The notes below the pieces were generated by a model. It saw only the letters and a list, made by a program, of their open reading frames with translations, searched no databases and was not told the origin of the DNA. From NCBI RefSeq assembly GCF_000308435.1, contig NZ_BAFR01000199.1, positions 1-64,000 of the forward strand: DNA of 64,000 bases, written 5' to 3'. Within the stretch, counting starts at the first letter, position 1. Every line of letters begins with the position of its first letter. Of this stretch, positions 51,122 through 60,203 are shown piece after piece. This DNA comes from Nocardia araoensis NBRC 100135 (GTDB lineage: Bacteria; Actinomycetota; Actinomycetes; Mycobacteriales; Mycobacteriaceae). The position numbers were made by a program, and so were the translations under genes.

Positions 51122-51160
51122 TTGACATCATATGTTGTCAACAGCAGTCGATGTCAACAT
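51122..51160. promoter_or_regulatory. Cluster of TTGACA/TGTCAA half-sites
   Basis: The 39-bp AT-rich stretch contains TTGACATC (51122-51129) and its exact reverse complement GATGTCAA (51150-51157). Between them is the perfect palindrome TGTTGTCAACA (51133-51143). Three related half-sites in a GC-rich genome strongly suggest an operator, about 100 bp upstream of the recombinase-like gene. The binding protein is unknown. Confidence 0.6.
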
Positions 51161-51326
51161 GTGCGGCGTTCGACGCGTTCGGCTTCCCGGCATCGCACGC
51201 ACCGAGCGTACCGCCGCCGCCTCGGCCGCGCCGGGTACCGAGATCCGCCCCCTGCCAGCAACTTTCGATAGCTGCGCGGGTGAGACAGTGCCGCTGTGGC
51301 CGCACCGCCGACGCGCGGTCCGCCGA

Positions 51327-51812
51327 CTACTCCAGAATCCCGGTCTGGCCGCCCGATCCGGGCGCTCGGGTCACCGGCCGCCGCGCCAAGACCACACCGA
51401 GGGCGATCATGCCCGCACCGAGCACGAAGTGCAGCCAGTTGTCCGCCGTATCGAGCGGCACGAAGTTGGCATCGCTGTCGGGATTCACGACGAGCCCGTA
51501 CAGCCACAGCACCAGATAGAGGACACCCCCACCGACGAGGAACGCGCGCGCCGATGGGGCGGTGCGGGCGGCCAGCACTCCGGCGATGCCGAAAGCCAGG
51601 TGAACCGCGTTGTGCAGCACCGAGACGCTGAAGAGTCCGAGCAACTGGGCCTGGGAGTGATGTCCCGCCCAAGCGAGCTCACCGTAGTGGGTGGTGATCC
51701 CCGGAATGAACCCGAGGATTCCGACCAGGAGGAACGCCGCTCCTACCGCCGTGGCGGCGACCTGCAGCGGAGACCGTCGATCCGTTGTCGCGCCGGGTGT
51801 GGAAGTGGACAT
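51327..51812 (-). CDS. DUF4383 membrane protein
   Basis: 161 residues from ATG 51812. Four helices: VAATAVGAAFLLVGILGFIP, LGLFSVSVLHNAVHLAFGIA, AFLVGGGVLYLVLWLYGLVV and NWLHFVLGAGMIALGVVLAR. The HNAVHLAFG and DNWLHFVLG motifs are typical of DUF4383. Function unknown. Confidence 0.88.
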   Translation of the reverse strand: MSTSTPGATTDRRSPLQVAATAVGAAFLLVGILGFIPGITTHYGELAWAGHHSQAQLLGLFSVSVLHNAVHLAFGIAGVLAARTAPSARAFLVGGGVLYLVLWLYGLVVNPDSDANFVPLDTADNWLHFVLGAGMIALGVVLARRPVTRAPGSGGQTGILE

Positions 51813-52233
51813 CGCCGAACCAGCCCTTTCGGTGTGGGTGGACCTTCGTCCCCACCGTGCTACCCGGGCGAAAACGGGGCAAACAGCGGCAGCACCGCGG
51901 ACGAGTGACCACTGAGCCATCGAATCGGCAGAGCGAGCGAACGAACGAGATGCTCGGTTGAGACCCCACCCACATACCGCGCAGCGGCGGCGCGGCCGTG
52001 ATCCCCATCTCCTCCGCTCGCCACACCGGGAGCCACGCCACCGGAAGCATCGGCGTTCGCGCTGGTACACCCCCCGCGGCGGAATCGGTCGCGCGTTTCG
52101 GAGGAAATTCGGTGCCCCGCCGCGGATTCGCGCGCGCCACCCGGTCGGTGAATACTGTCAACGACTCGAAAACAACTGTCCGCCTTGGTAAGCCGACGCA
52201 GTCTGTCCATCGGATGGTGATGCCAGGGAGGCG
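51813..52233. other. Stretch without a recognised gene
   Basis: About 420 bp, including the promoter side of the DUF4383 gene. Frames running through it have no domain or start signal. Confidence 0.45.
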
Positions 52234-52416
52234 ATGACCGTGTTGGTTTGGTGCGTTGTGGCGATGATCGTGGTGGTCCTGCTCGGAGGAGCGGCGACGG
52301 CGATGGCATGGGATCCGCGGGGGCGTCGCCGCTCTGCCGCCGCCACGCCGGTTCCGGTATCGGCGACATCGGAGTCCACCATGTCGACGCGGGGCGACTG
52401 GCCGCGCACACGCTGA
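52234..52416 (+). CDS. Small single-helix membrane protein, hypothetical
   Basis: A 60-codon frame: one strong hydrophobic helix (TVLVWCVVAMIVVVLLGGAA) then a polar tail rich in Ser/Thr. GGGAGG lies only two bases before ATG, which is too close, so the start is doubtful. A 15-bp hairpin follows the stop. Confidence 0.4.
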   Translation: MTVLVWCVVAMIVVVLLGGAATAMAWDPRGRRRSAAATPVPVSATSESTMSTRGDWPRTR

Positions 52417-52437
52417 AGGCGAGATCCGGCTGGCCGC

Positions 52438-52473
52438 CCCGCGGCCGCGGCGGATCATCGCCGCGGCCGCGGG
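52438..52473. terminator. Bidirectional terminator
   Basis: Perfect 15-bp GC-only stem (52438-52452 with 52459-52473) and loop GATCAT, between the small plus-strand ORF and the minus-strand secreted-protein gene. Confidence 0.75.
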
Positions 52474-52486
52474 TGCGACGGACCGC

Positions 52487-52792
52487 TCAGCTGACGGAGA
52501 CGCTGCCGCCCTTGGGCAGATAGCCGATCTTCTCCACGGGCAGCTCACCGACCACGGAACCGGTGCAGTCCCGTCCGGAGTACAGCGTGACGGCACGATC
52601 GGTGCTGTTGACGACGGTGATCTGGAACGTGGTGTAGAAGGTGCCGTCGGTGTTCAGGCAGCCCACCGGATCCGCGTGCAGTTCGCCGTTGATCCCCAGC
52701 GTGCCGACCGCGGCCTGCGCCGTCCCCGCCGACAGCATGGCCGCGGCCCCCGCCAGGGCCAGCGCACCGACAAACCCAGCAGTACGAATCAT
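52487..52792 (-). CDS. Small secreted protein
   Basis: 101 residues. Signal sequence AGFVGALALAGAAAMLSAG ending in AQA. Mature part about 75 residues with two Cys (GCLNTDG, GRDCTGS), probably one disulfide, and beta-strand-like TFYTTFQITVVNST. No family recognised. Transcription ends at the 15-bp hairpin. Confidence 0.75.
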   Translation of the reverse strand: MIRTAGFVGALALAGAAAMLSAGTAQAAVGTLGINGELHADPVGCLNTDGTFYTTFQITVVNSTDRAVTLYSGRDCTGSVVGELPVEKIGYLPKGGSVSVS

Positions 52793-52923
52793 TCGTGCCT
52801 CCAGTTCTTTTCGATGTCGGCCAACCCCGAAGCCGACGTCTGGTGAAAATGCGCCTGTGATTCTGTCACGAGTTCCAGCCGGGCGGAACCGTGCTGGTCA
52901 GACGCACGAGACACGACAACGCC

Positions 52924-52950
52924 CGGCCGGGCACCGAGGGCGCCCGGCCG
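52924..52950 (-). terminator. Hairpin downstream of the HdeD gene
   Basis: Perfect 9-bp stem (CGGCCGGGC with GCCCGGCCG) and a 9-base loop, 14 bp beyond the HdeD-like stop on the minus strand. Confidence 0.55.
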
Positions 52951-52963
52951 AGCGGGATCGCGA

Positions 52964-53554
52964 TCAGGCGACAGCGCCCTCGCCGCGAAGGGCCTTGGCC
53001 TCCCTGCGCACCCCGAACGCGACGATGACCTCCATGAGGCCGATGATGATCAGCCACACCCCGGCCAGGACCGCCAGCGTGGCCACCGACTGCACCGGCC
53101 AGACGATCAGCACGACACCGGCGATCGCGGTGACGACGCCGAAGAGCACCTGCCACCAGCGTCCCGGCAGTTCCGGTTCGGAGATCGCGGCGACCAGCAG
53201 CGCGATCCCGCGAAACAGCCAGCCGATGCCGATCCACAATCCGAGCAGCAGCAACGAGGCCAGTTCGTCGCGGAAGCAGAAGACGCCGATCACGATGGAC
53301 AGCACGCCGATGATGAACGACAGCACCCGCAGGCCGGTGCTGGCCGGCGCGCCGAAGGCCGCGATCAGCTGCAGGAAGCCGGTGACCACCAGGTAGATGC
53401 CGAAGATGATGCCTGCCGCCGCCAGAGTGATATCGGGCCAGGCCAGGATCAGAATGCCGAGGATCACCGCGAGAACGCCGGTGAGCAGAATGGTTTGCCA
53501 CGCACGGCGGGCAAGAGACTGCAGGGGACCCTCTACCACGCTGTTTGTCGTCAT
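52964..53554 (-). CDS. HdeD-family (DUF308) membrane protein
   Basis: 196 residues with six helices: TILLTGVLAVILGILILAWP, AAGIIFGIYLVVTGFLQLIA, VLSFIIGVLSIVIGVFCF, LGLWIGIGWLFRGIALLVAA, LFGVVTAIAGVVLIVWPVQS and VLAGVWLIIIGLMEVIVAF. This repeat of G-x-L-x2-WP motifs is the HdeD/DUF308 pattern. HdeD is linked to acid resistance in E. coli; the role here is unproven. Confidence 0.88.
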   Translation of the reverse strand: MTTNSVVEGPLQSLARRAWQTILLTGVLAVILGILILAWPDITLAAAGIIFGIYLVVTGFLQLIAAFGAPASTGLRVLSFIIGVLSIVIGVFCFRDELASLLLLGLWIGIGWLFRGIALLVAAISEPELPGRWWQVLFGVVTAIAGVVLIVWPVQSVATLAVLAGVWLIIIGLMEVIVAFGVRREAKALRGEGAVA

Positions 53555-53767
53555 TACATGATGCTATAGCGGCTCAGTATATGTTTACTGGACATTTGCT
53601 GACTGGAGTGCAGCGCGGCTGTCCAGCCGGCACGACGGCGTTGTCCTGTCTTCACGTTTCGCCATCCGGACGGCCGGGTAGTTATCCCTTAGTGACTCTT
53701 CGTTGGCGCCCCTGGGGTGAACGGGTGGGTCGGGGTTCGGTGAGACTCGGGTGGCTAGGAGAAGAGG

Positions 53768-54754
53768 GTGGCGGTTCTGCTCGTGTTGCAGGCGCGTGGG
53801 CTGGGTGATCTACTCACCGCCGTCCCGGCTCTTCGTGCGCTGCGCCGAGCCAAACCGCACGATCGCATCGTCTTGGCCGCGCCGCTGCGACTCAAGCCGA
53901 TCGTCGATCTGATCGCCTCGGTCGACGCCCTTGTGCCCACCTCCGATCCGGGTAGCCTCCGCTGGGACGCGCCTCCGCCCGAGTTGGCGGTCAACCTGCA
54001 CGGCGCGAGCGCCGAGAGCATCGTCACGCTGTCCAAGACCCGGGCCGAACGCATCCTCACCTTCCGCAACCACGCGTTCCCCGAGTTGTCCGGCCCGGAG
54101 TGGAACCCGGACATGCACCAGGTGGACCGCTGGTGTCACCTGCTGGAGTACGACGGCATCGGCGCGGACCGCCGCAACCTCGGACTGGTTCCGCCGGTGT
54201 CGACGACCAGCCGTCGCGACTGCGTGGTCGTGCACGTCGGCGCGGGCGCACCGGCGCGCCGCTGGCCACCGGACCGGTTCGCCGCCGTCGTCCGGCACCT
54301 GCTCACCCTCGGGCGAGAGGTGGTCATCACCGGAGACGAATACGAACGCCAGCTCGCGCTCGGCATCGCCGCGCGGGCCGGCCTGCCGGTCGGCCGAGTG
54401 CTGGCCGGGCAGCAGAACCTGATCGATCTGGCCGCCACCGTCGCCGAGGCCGCGTTGGTGATCTGCGGAGACACCGGCGTGGCGCACCTGGCCACGGCGT
54501 TCGGCACCCGCACCGTCCTGTTGTTCGGCCCGACACCGCCACGGTGGGCGGGCCCACCCGCGCACCTGCTCGGCCGGCACGCCGTGCTGTGGACCGGTCA
54601 GGTCGGCGATCCGGACGCCGACACTCCCGATCCCGGCCTGTTGCAGATCGGCGTCACCGAGGTGATCAACGCCGTCGACAAGCAGCTGAGCAAGCGCAGT
54701 TGGCCCGGCACGGGTACCGACCGCCGCAAAACGGCGTACCGGCGGGTGGGATGA
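53768..54754 (+). CDS. Glycosyltransferase family 9 (heptosyltransferase-like)
   Basis: 328 residues from GTG 53768 with AGGAG upstream. LQARGLGDLLTAVPALRAL at the start, VVHVGAGAPARRWPPDRFAA in the middle, and the nucleotide-sugar site CGDTGVAHLATAFGTRTVLL and FGPTPP near the C-terminus. GT9 enzymes transfer heptose or related sugars; in actinobacteria they act on cell-envelope or natural-product sugars. No neighbouring sugar genes. Confidence 0.9.
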   Translation: MAVLLVLQARGLGDLLTAVPALRALRRAKPHDRIVLAAPLRLKPIVDLIASVDALVPTSDPGSLRWDAPPPELAVNLHGASAESIVTLSKTRAERILTFRNHAFPELSGPEWNPDMHQVDRWCHLLEYDGIGADRRNLGLVPPVSTTSRRDCVVVHVGAGAPARRWPPDRFAAVVRHLLTLGREVVITGDEYERQLALGIAARAGLPVGRVLAGQQNLIDLAATVAEAALVICGDTGVAHLATAFGTRTVLLFGPTPPRWAGPPAHLLGRHAVLWTGQVGDPDADTPDPGLLQIGVTEVINAVDKQLSKRSWPGTGTDRRKTAYRRVG

Positions 54755-54761
54755 CCACCAT

Positions 54762-54780
54762 CGGGACGACGAGCGTCCCG
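54762..54780. terminator. Hairpin between GT9 and ArsR genes
   Basis: CGGGACG and CGTCCCG form a perfect 7-bp stem around ACGAG between two converging genes. Confidence 0.6.
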
Positions 54781-54787
54781 TCCGCGG

Positions 54788-55105
54788 TCAGGTCGCCGTC
54801 GCGGCGGTCCTGAGCGCCGCGGAATAGGCGGCGATCGCGCTCGGCCAGAACTGCTCGAGATAGTCGCGGGCATCGGCGAGACCACGTGGATCGAGGGAGT
54901 ACAACCGGCGATTGCCGTCCGGCCGCATCATCACCAGCCGCGCCTCGCGCAGCACCCGCAGGTGCTGCGAGACCGCCGAACTGGTCACGCCGATTTCCTC
55001 CGCGAGTTCGCCGACCGAGCGTGCGGCCTGCGGCAGTGCCTCGAAGATCGCGCGGCGGGTCGGGTCCGCCAGCGCAGTGAGGGCACGAACTCCATTAGTC
55101 GCCAC
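54788..55105 (-). CDS. ArsR-family transcriptional regulator
   Basis: 105 residues. Winged helix: TALADPTRRAIFEALPQAAR, VGELAEEIGVTSSAVSQHLR, LREARLVMMRPDGNRRLYSL. No Cys in the recognition helix, so no classical metal site; likely a metal-independent, SdpR-like repressor. It ends with a YLEQFW segment often linked to SRPBCC partners, but none is adjacent. Confidence 0.9.
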   Translation of the reverse strand: MATNGVRALTALADPTRRAIFEALPQAARSVGELAEEIGVTSSAVSQHLRVLREARLVMMRPDGNRRLYSLDPRGLADARDYLEQFWPSAIAAYSAALRTAATAT

Positions 55106-55288
55106 TCACACAGTGTGCGCATCCGGCGTTTCGCCGGTCAACTGTCGCCCTGACATCGTCATCCCAGCTCACTCGGGAATCCGGCGCCTGTCGTCACCTT
55201 CCCGTGACCGACGAGCTGGGCTTTTGGCCCACGGTGACGGTTGCCACAGGATTGCGGACGCTCACGACAGGTCCCGTACGTTCGACTC

Positions 55289-56005
55289 ATGCCCGTGACC
55301 TTTCCGTTACCGATCCGTCGCGTCGCGACGCGGTTTCGCCGCGACAGCGCCGCCGCTCGCGTAGTCGCCGCGTCCGCGGTCGTCACCGCATCCTTCGGCA
55401 TCCTCGCCGCGGCGCAGCAGGACGAGGACACCGACGCGTCCGCCCGTCTCGTCGCGGGGAAGATCGCCTCGGGCGAGATCCGCCCGGCCGAGGGCATGGC
55501 TCGATTCGCCGTCTTCACCCCGCCGCAGACCCCGGCTCCGCAGGCCGCCCCGATGCCCGCGCCCTGGGATCCCAACCGCATCGCGCAGGACTTCGCCCCG
55601 CCCAAGACCGTCCGGCCCGCCGCGGGCGTACTCACCTCGAATTTCGGCACGCGCTGGGGCGCGATGCACGCGGGCCTGGATTTCGGCGACCCGATCGGGG
55701 CGCCGATCGCCGCGGTCACCGACGGCGTCGTGATCGACGCCGGTCCCGCCTCGGGCTTCGGCCTGTGGGTGCGCGTGCGACAGGACGACGGCACCATCGG
55801 CGTCTACGGGCATGTGAACGACATCCTCGCCAGTGTCGGCCAGCCGGTCCGCGCGGGCGACGTCATCGCGACGGTCGGCAACCGTGGCTATTCCACCGGC
55901 CCGCACCTGCACTACGAGGTCCGGCTGCCCGACGGCACACCGATCGATCCGCGGCCCTGGCTGGCCGGGCGCGGCATCGATGTCGGGTACGCCCAAGAGG
56001 ACTGA
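55289..56005 (+). CDS. M23 peptidase (LytM-type) with N-terminal anchor
   Basis: 238 residues from ATG 55289. A membrane segment (VVAASAVVTASFGILAAAQ) precedes a linker, then the metallopeptidase: TSNFGTRWGAMHAGLDFGDP (HxxxD zinc ligands) and GPHLHYEVRLPDG (HxH). A cell-wall endopeptidase acting outside the membrane on peptidoglycan. Alanine/proline-rich linker. Divergent from the ArsR gene. Confidence 0.92.
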   Translation: MPVTFPLPIRRVATRFRRDSAAARVVAASAVVTASFGILAAAQQDEDTDASARLVAGKIASGEIRPAEGMARFAVFTPPQTPAPQAAPMPAPWDPNRIAQDFAPPKTVRPAAGVLTSNFGTRWGAMHAGLDFGDPIGAPIAAVTDGVVIDAGPASGFGLWVRVRQDDGTIGVYGHVNDILASVGQPVRAGDVIATVGNRGYSTGPHLHYEVRLPDGTPIDPRPWLAGRGIDVGYAQED

Positions 56006-56330
56006 TCTCGATCCGGTTCGCGGGCATGGGGGGCTCGCGAACGAACTCGGCGACAGCGCCGTCGCCGGCGATGGGCCGCGAACGCAACGACGCGTTCGCG
56101 GCCCGATTCTTTGCTCCGAGCTGAACGGGCATCCCGAACGCGACGACACCGCGATCACGCCACAGGATCACATCGCGTGCGCCCACTGCCGGACGAACGG
56201 CGACGAGCCAGGACACGACCGTATGCGGCCACACGTGCGTCTGCGGTACCCCCACCGATACCCGGGTACTAGATGCGAATAGCGCCGCGGCGGGACGACC
56301 GCCGGGGTCGGCGATTTCTACGTTCGGTCC
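56006..56330. other. Stretch without a recognised gene
   Basis: About 325 bp with no gene; it should include the promoter of the membrane protein at 56331. Confidence 0.5.
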
Positions 56331-57392
56331 ATGTCCACAACACATTTCGCCGCCGCACCCGAAGCCGAGTCGCGAGCGAGAGCGCAGAGGGCGACGCGTG
56401 GGCGACTGCATCGACCGCTGCTGGGCACGGTCGTCGCGATGGCCGCGCTCGTCCTGTTCTCCCTCGCGGCGATGCTGGTCGACGACCGCACACTGCTCGG
56501 CGAATCGGTCTGGCTCAAGCCGATGAAATTCGGTTCGGCCTTCGTCCTCTACAGCCTCACCCTGGCGTGGCTGCTGTCGTTGCCGCACAAGGGCAGCCGG
56601 GCCACCTGGTGGCTGGGCACGGTGTTCGCGGTGACCGGACTCATCGATGTGGGATTCATCGTGCTGCAGGCCGCACGCGGTACGTTCAGCCACTTCAACA
56701 CCGAGGCCGACCCGGTGAACTCGATCGGGCAGATGGTCTTCGCCTCCGGCGTGCCCGGCCTGTTCCTGGCCAACCTGGTCATCGTGCTGATCCTGTCCTG
56801 GCAGCGTTTGGTGGACCGGCCGACCGCACGCGCCGTCCATGCCGGCCTGGCCCTGGCCGTCGCGGGCATGGCGCTGGGCTACCTGATGGGCTTCACCGGC
56901 AAGCAACTCGTCCGCGACAGTGACGGACGACTCGTCGAATTGGCCGCCGGGCACACGGTCCTGTCCGGCGCCGGCGATCTCGCCGCCCGCGACGCCATGG
57001 GCGGCATGCCGATCACGCACTGGAGCACGGAAGGCGGTGACCTGCGCGTTCCGCACTTCGTCGGGCTGCACGGCATCCAGGTGCTGCTGCTGGTGGCCGT
57101 CGCGCTCGCCTGGCTCGCTCCCCGGTACCGCTGGCTGCGCCCGGAACGCGCCCGCGCGGCCGTCGTGGGTGTGCTGGCGGCGGGCTACGCAGGCCTGCTT
57201 GCGCTGGTCTTCTGGCAGGCGATGCGCGGCCAGTCGCTGGTCCACCCTGACACCGCCACCTTGGCGGCGGCCTGCGGACTCGCCGCGACGGTCGGCGTGC
57301 TGCTCGGCGCGGTGTATCTACGCCACCGCGGCTGCGCCGCACGCCCACGCACGGCGCAGCCGGTCAGCGCAGGCGTTCCGCGTCACGGGTGA
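56331..57392 (+). CDS. Unknown integral membrane protein
   Basis: 353 residues, about eight helices (LLGTVVAMAALVLFSLAAML, FGSAFVLYSLTLAWLLSLP, WWLGTVFAVTGLIDVGFIVL, VQVLLLVAVALAWLAP-like). Conserved-looking polar motifs ESVWLKPMKFGSAF, RGTFSHFNTE and VPHFVGLHGIQ may form a site. The family is known in actinobacteria but not named here. Its 3' end overlaps the convergent zinc-ribbon gene by 29 bp. Confidence 0.8.
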   Translation: MSTTHFAAAPEAESRARAQRATRGRLHRPLLGTVVAMAALVLFSLAAMLVDDRTLLGESVWLKPMKFGSAFVLYSLTLAWLLSLPHKGSRATWWLGTVFAVTGLIDVGFIVLQAARGTFSHFNTEADPVNSIGQMVFASGVPGLFLANLVIVLILSWQRLVDRPTARAVHAGLALAVAGMALGYLMGFTGKQLVRDSDGRLVELAAGHTVLSGAGDLAARDAMGGMPITHWSTEGGDLRVPHFVGLHGIQVLLLVAVALAWLAPRYRWLRPERARAAVVGVLAAGYAGLLALVFWQAMRGQSLVHPDTATLAAACGLAATVGVLLGAVYLRHRGCAARPRTAQPVSAGVPRHG

Positions 57393-57684
57393 GCGCGACG
57401 AGCGTTTCGCCGAGCGCTGCCAGTTCGTCGGGCGTCGCCCCCTCCGCGATGGCGGTGGCGACGTCCTCGGCGGCGCAGCGGGCGGCGAACCAGCGATCGG
57501 CCAGGTCGGCGGCCTCCTGGGCACTGAGCACGACCGCGTCGTCGGGAATTCCCGTTCCCTTCAGACTGTTGCGGTGTTCGTAGGCGCGTTGGCGACAGGA
57601 CTGGCGGCAGTACCGGCGACGACGGCCGGCCTCCGATTCCACGATCTCCCGCCCACACCACTGGCAGGACAAGCGGCGCGACAT
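57364..57684 (-). CDS. Small zinc-ribbon protein
   Basis: 106 residues from ATG 57684. CQWCGREIVESEAG and RYCRQSCRQRAYEHR give the CxxC ... CxxxC zinc site, nearly the same as the N-terminus of the TetR protein at 49618. A helical tail follows (LSAQEAADLADRWFAARCAA). Probably a DNA- or protein-binding regulator. Divergent from rbpA. Confidence 0.75.
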   Translation of the reverse strand: MSRRLSCQWCGREIVESEAGRRRRYCRQSCRQRAYEHRNSLKGTGIPDDAVVLSAQEAADLADRWFAARCAAEDVATAIAEGATPDELAALGETLVALTRDAERLR

Positions 57685-57782
57685 GACGCAGAACACTAAT
57701 AGCTCGCTACCCGCGATCCGCTCAGCGACCCCCGGCGAATCGCCCGTCTTCGGGCGCGACGAGTCTTCTGTGACGCTGGCAC

Positions 57783-57788
57783 TACAAT
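57783..57788 (+). promoter_or_regulatory. Possible rbpA -10 element
   Basis: TACAAT, a good primary-sigma -10 element, about 140 bp before the rbpA ATG. The -35 region (GAGTCTTCTG area) is only weakly conserved. Confidence 0.35.
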
Positions 57789-57927
57789 GGAACGGTTCAC
57801 CGCGGCCGCGTCGGGAACTATCGGCGCAGGCCCGATCGTTGTACATCAGGTCCGGCGAATGCCCCGCGCACTCGCGCGGACACGGTCGCAGCGCACGAAG
57901 ACTCGAGCACACAGGGAGAGGCACACC

Positions 57928-58263
57928 ATGGCAGATCGCGTACTCCGAGGCAGTCGGCTCGGAGCGGTGAGCTACGAGACCGATCGCGACCACGACCTGG
58001 CTCCGCGTCGGATCGCCCGGTACCGGACCGACAACGGCGAGGAATTCGACGTCCCCTTCGCCGACGACGCCGAGATCCCGCCGACCTGGCTGTGCCGCAA
58101 CGGCCAGGAGGGCGTGCTGGTCGAGGGCACCACCCAGGAGACCAAGAAGGTCAAGCCGCCGCGCACGCACTGGGACATGCTGCTGGAGCGCCGCAGCAAG
58201 GAGGAGCTCGAGGAGTTGCTCAAGGAGCGCTTGGAGCTGCTCAAGACCCGCCGCCGCGCCTGA
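57928..58263 (+). CDS. rbpA: RNA polymerase-binding protein RbpA
   Basis: 111 residues from ATG 57928 with GGAGAG upstream. MADRVLRGSRLGAVSYETDR, the core with PPTWLCRNGQ, VKPPRTHWDMLLERR and the C-terminal sigma-binding helix EELEELLKERLELLK. An essential or stress-related actinobacterial factor that binds RNA polymerase and primary sigma to stabilise the open complex. A strong hairpin follows. Confidence 0.96.
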   Translation: MADRVLRGSRLGAVSYETDRDHDLAPRRIARYRTDNGEEFDVPFADDAEIPPTWLCRNGQEGVLVEGTTQETKKVKPPRTHWDMLLERRSKEELEELLKERLELLKTRRRA

Positions 58264-58280
58264 CGGTTCGCGAATACCGA

Positions 58281-58315
58281 AACGGCCGCCGCATCGTCCC
58301 GATGCGGCGGCCGTT
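58281..58315. terminator. Bidirectional terminator after rbpA
   Basis: Perfect 16-bp stem (58281-58296 with 58300-58315) and loop TCC, 18 bp after rbpA and 24 bp before the end of the convergent permease gene. Confidence 0.85.
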
Positions 58316-58338
58316 CGCTGTGCGCGTCGTCGCGCGAG

Positions 58339-59210
58339 TCAGTGACTCGCGACCTTCCGATAGCGCAGCAGCGCCAGCGGCACGGCCACCACGAGGATCG
58401 CCACCGAGCAGGCGGCCGCGTATTCGACGCAGTGATCGGCGGCCCAGCCGCTGGGCGGGACGAAGGTGGGCGGCGAGTCGTTGTCGAACAGCTTGCGACC
58501 CGCCGCCGACACCGCGGTGATCGGATTCCACTCGGCGATCGTGCGCAGCGGCCCGGGCAGCGTCTCCGCCGAGATGAACGCCGAGGAGATGAACGTCAGC
58601 GGGAACAGCCAGATCAGCCCCGCGCTCTGGGCCACCTCGACGGTCGGCGACAGCAGGCCGGTCAGCGCACCGACCCAGGACATCGCGAACGCGAACAGCA
58701 GGATCACCGCGAACGCCAGCACGGCGTCGGAGACGCTGCCGTGGATGCGCCAGCCCACGATGTATCCGCACCCGACCATCACCGCCAGGCTGAGGATGTT
58801 GACCACGAGATCCGACAGCGTCCGGCCCATCAGCACGGCCAGCCGCGACATCGGCAGCGCCCGCATCCGGTCGATGATGCCCTTCTGCAGGTCCCCGGCC
58901 AGACCGACCGTGGTGAACGCGGCATTGAACGCCACCGTCTGGGTGAAGATGCCTGCGAGCAGGAATTCGCGGTACTGCCCGCCGCCCAGCGAAGCGCCGA
59001 AGATGTAGGCGAACAGGAACACGAACATCAGCGGTTGAATCGTGGCCGTCACCAGCAGCGTCGGCACGCGCAGGATGGTGAGCAGATTGCGGTGCGCGAC
59101 GATCGCGCTGTCCCGGAACAACCGCAGCCGTGGGGCGGAATCCCGTCGCGTCGCAGCTTTCTTCGGCTCCTGTTCCGCCTCCGGGGCGGCCTCCCCAACG
59201 ATTGCCGTGC

Positions 59211-59214
<4 letters not shown>
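58339..59214 (-). CDS. ABC-2 type permease, DrrB-like
   Basis: 291 residues. Six helices, with FRDSAIVAHRNLLTILRVPT at the start, the conserved RMRALPMSRLAVLMGR loop, and NPITAVSAAGRKLF. ABC-2 exporter permease, typical partner of DrrA-like ATPases. Last of the operon NRPS-ATPase-permease, with ATG overlapping the ATPase stop. It likely exports the NRPS product or gives self-resistance. Confidence 0.92.
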
Positions 59215-60199
<985 letters not shown>

Positions 60200-60203
<4 letters not shown>

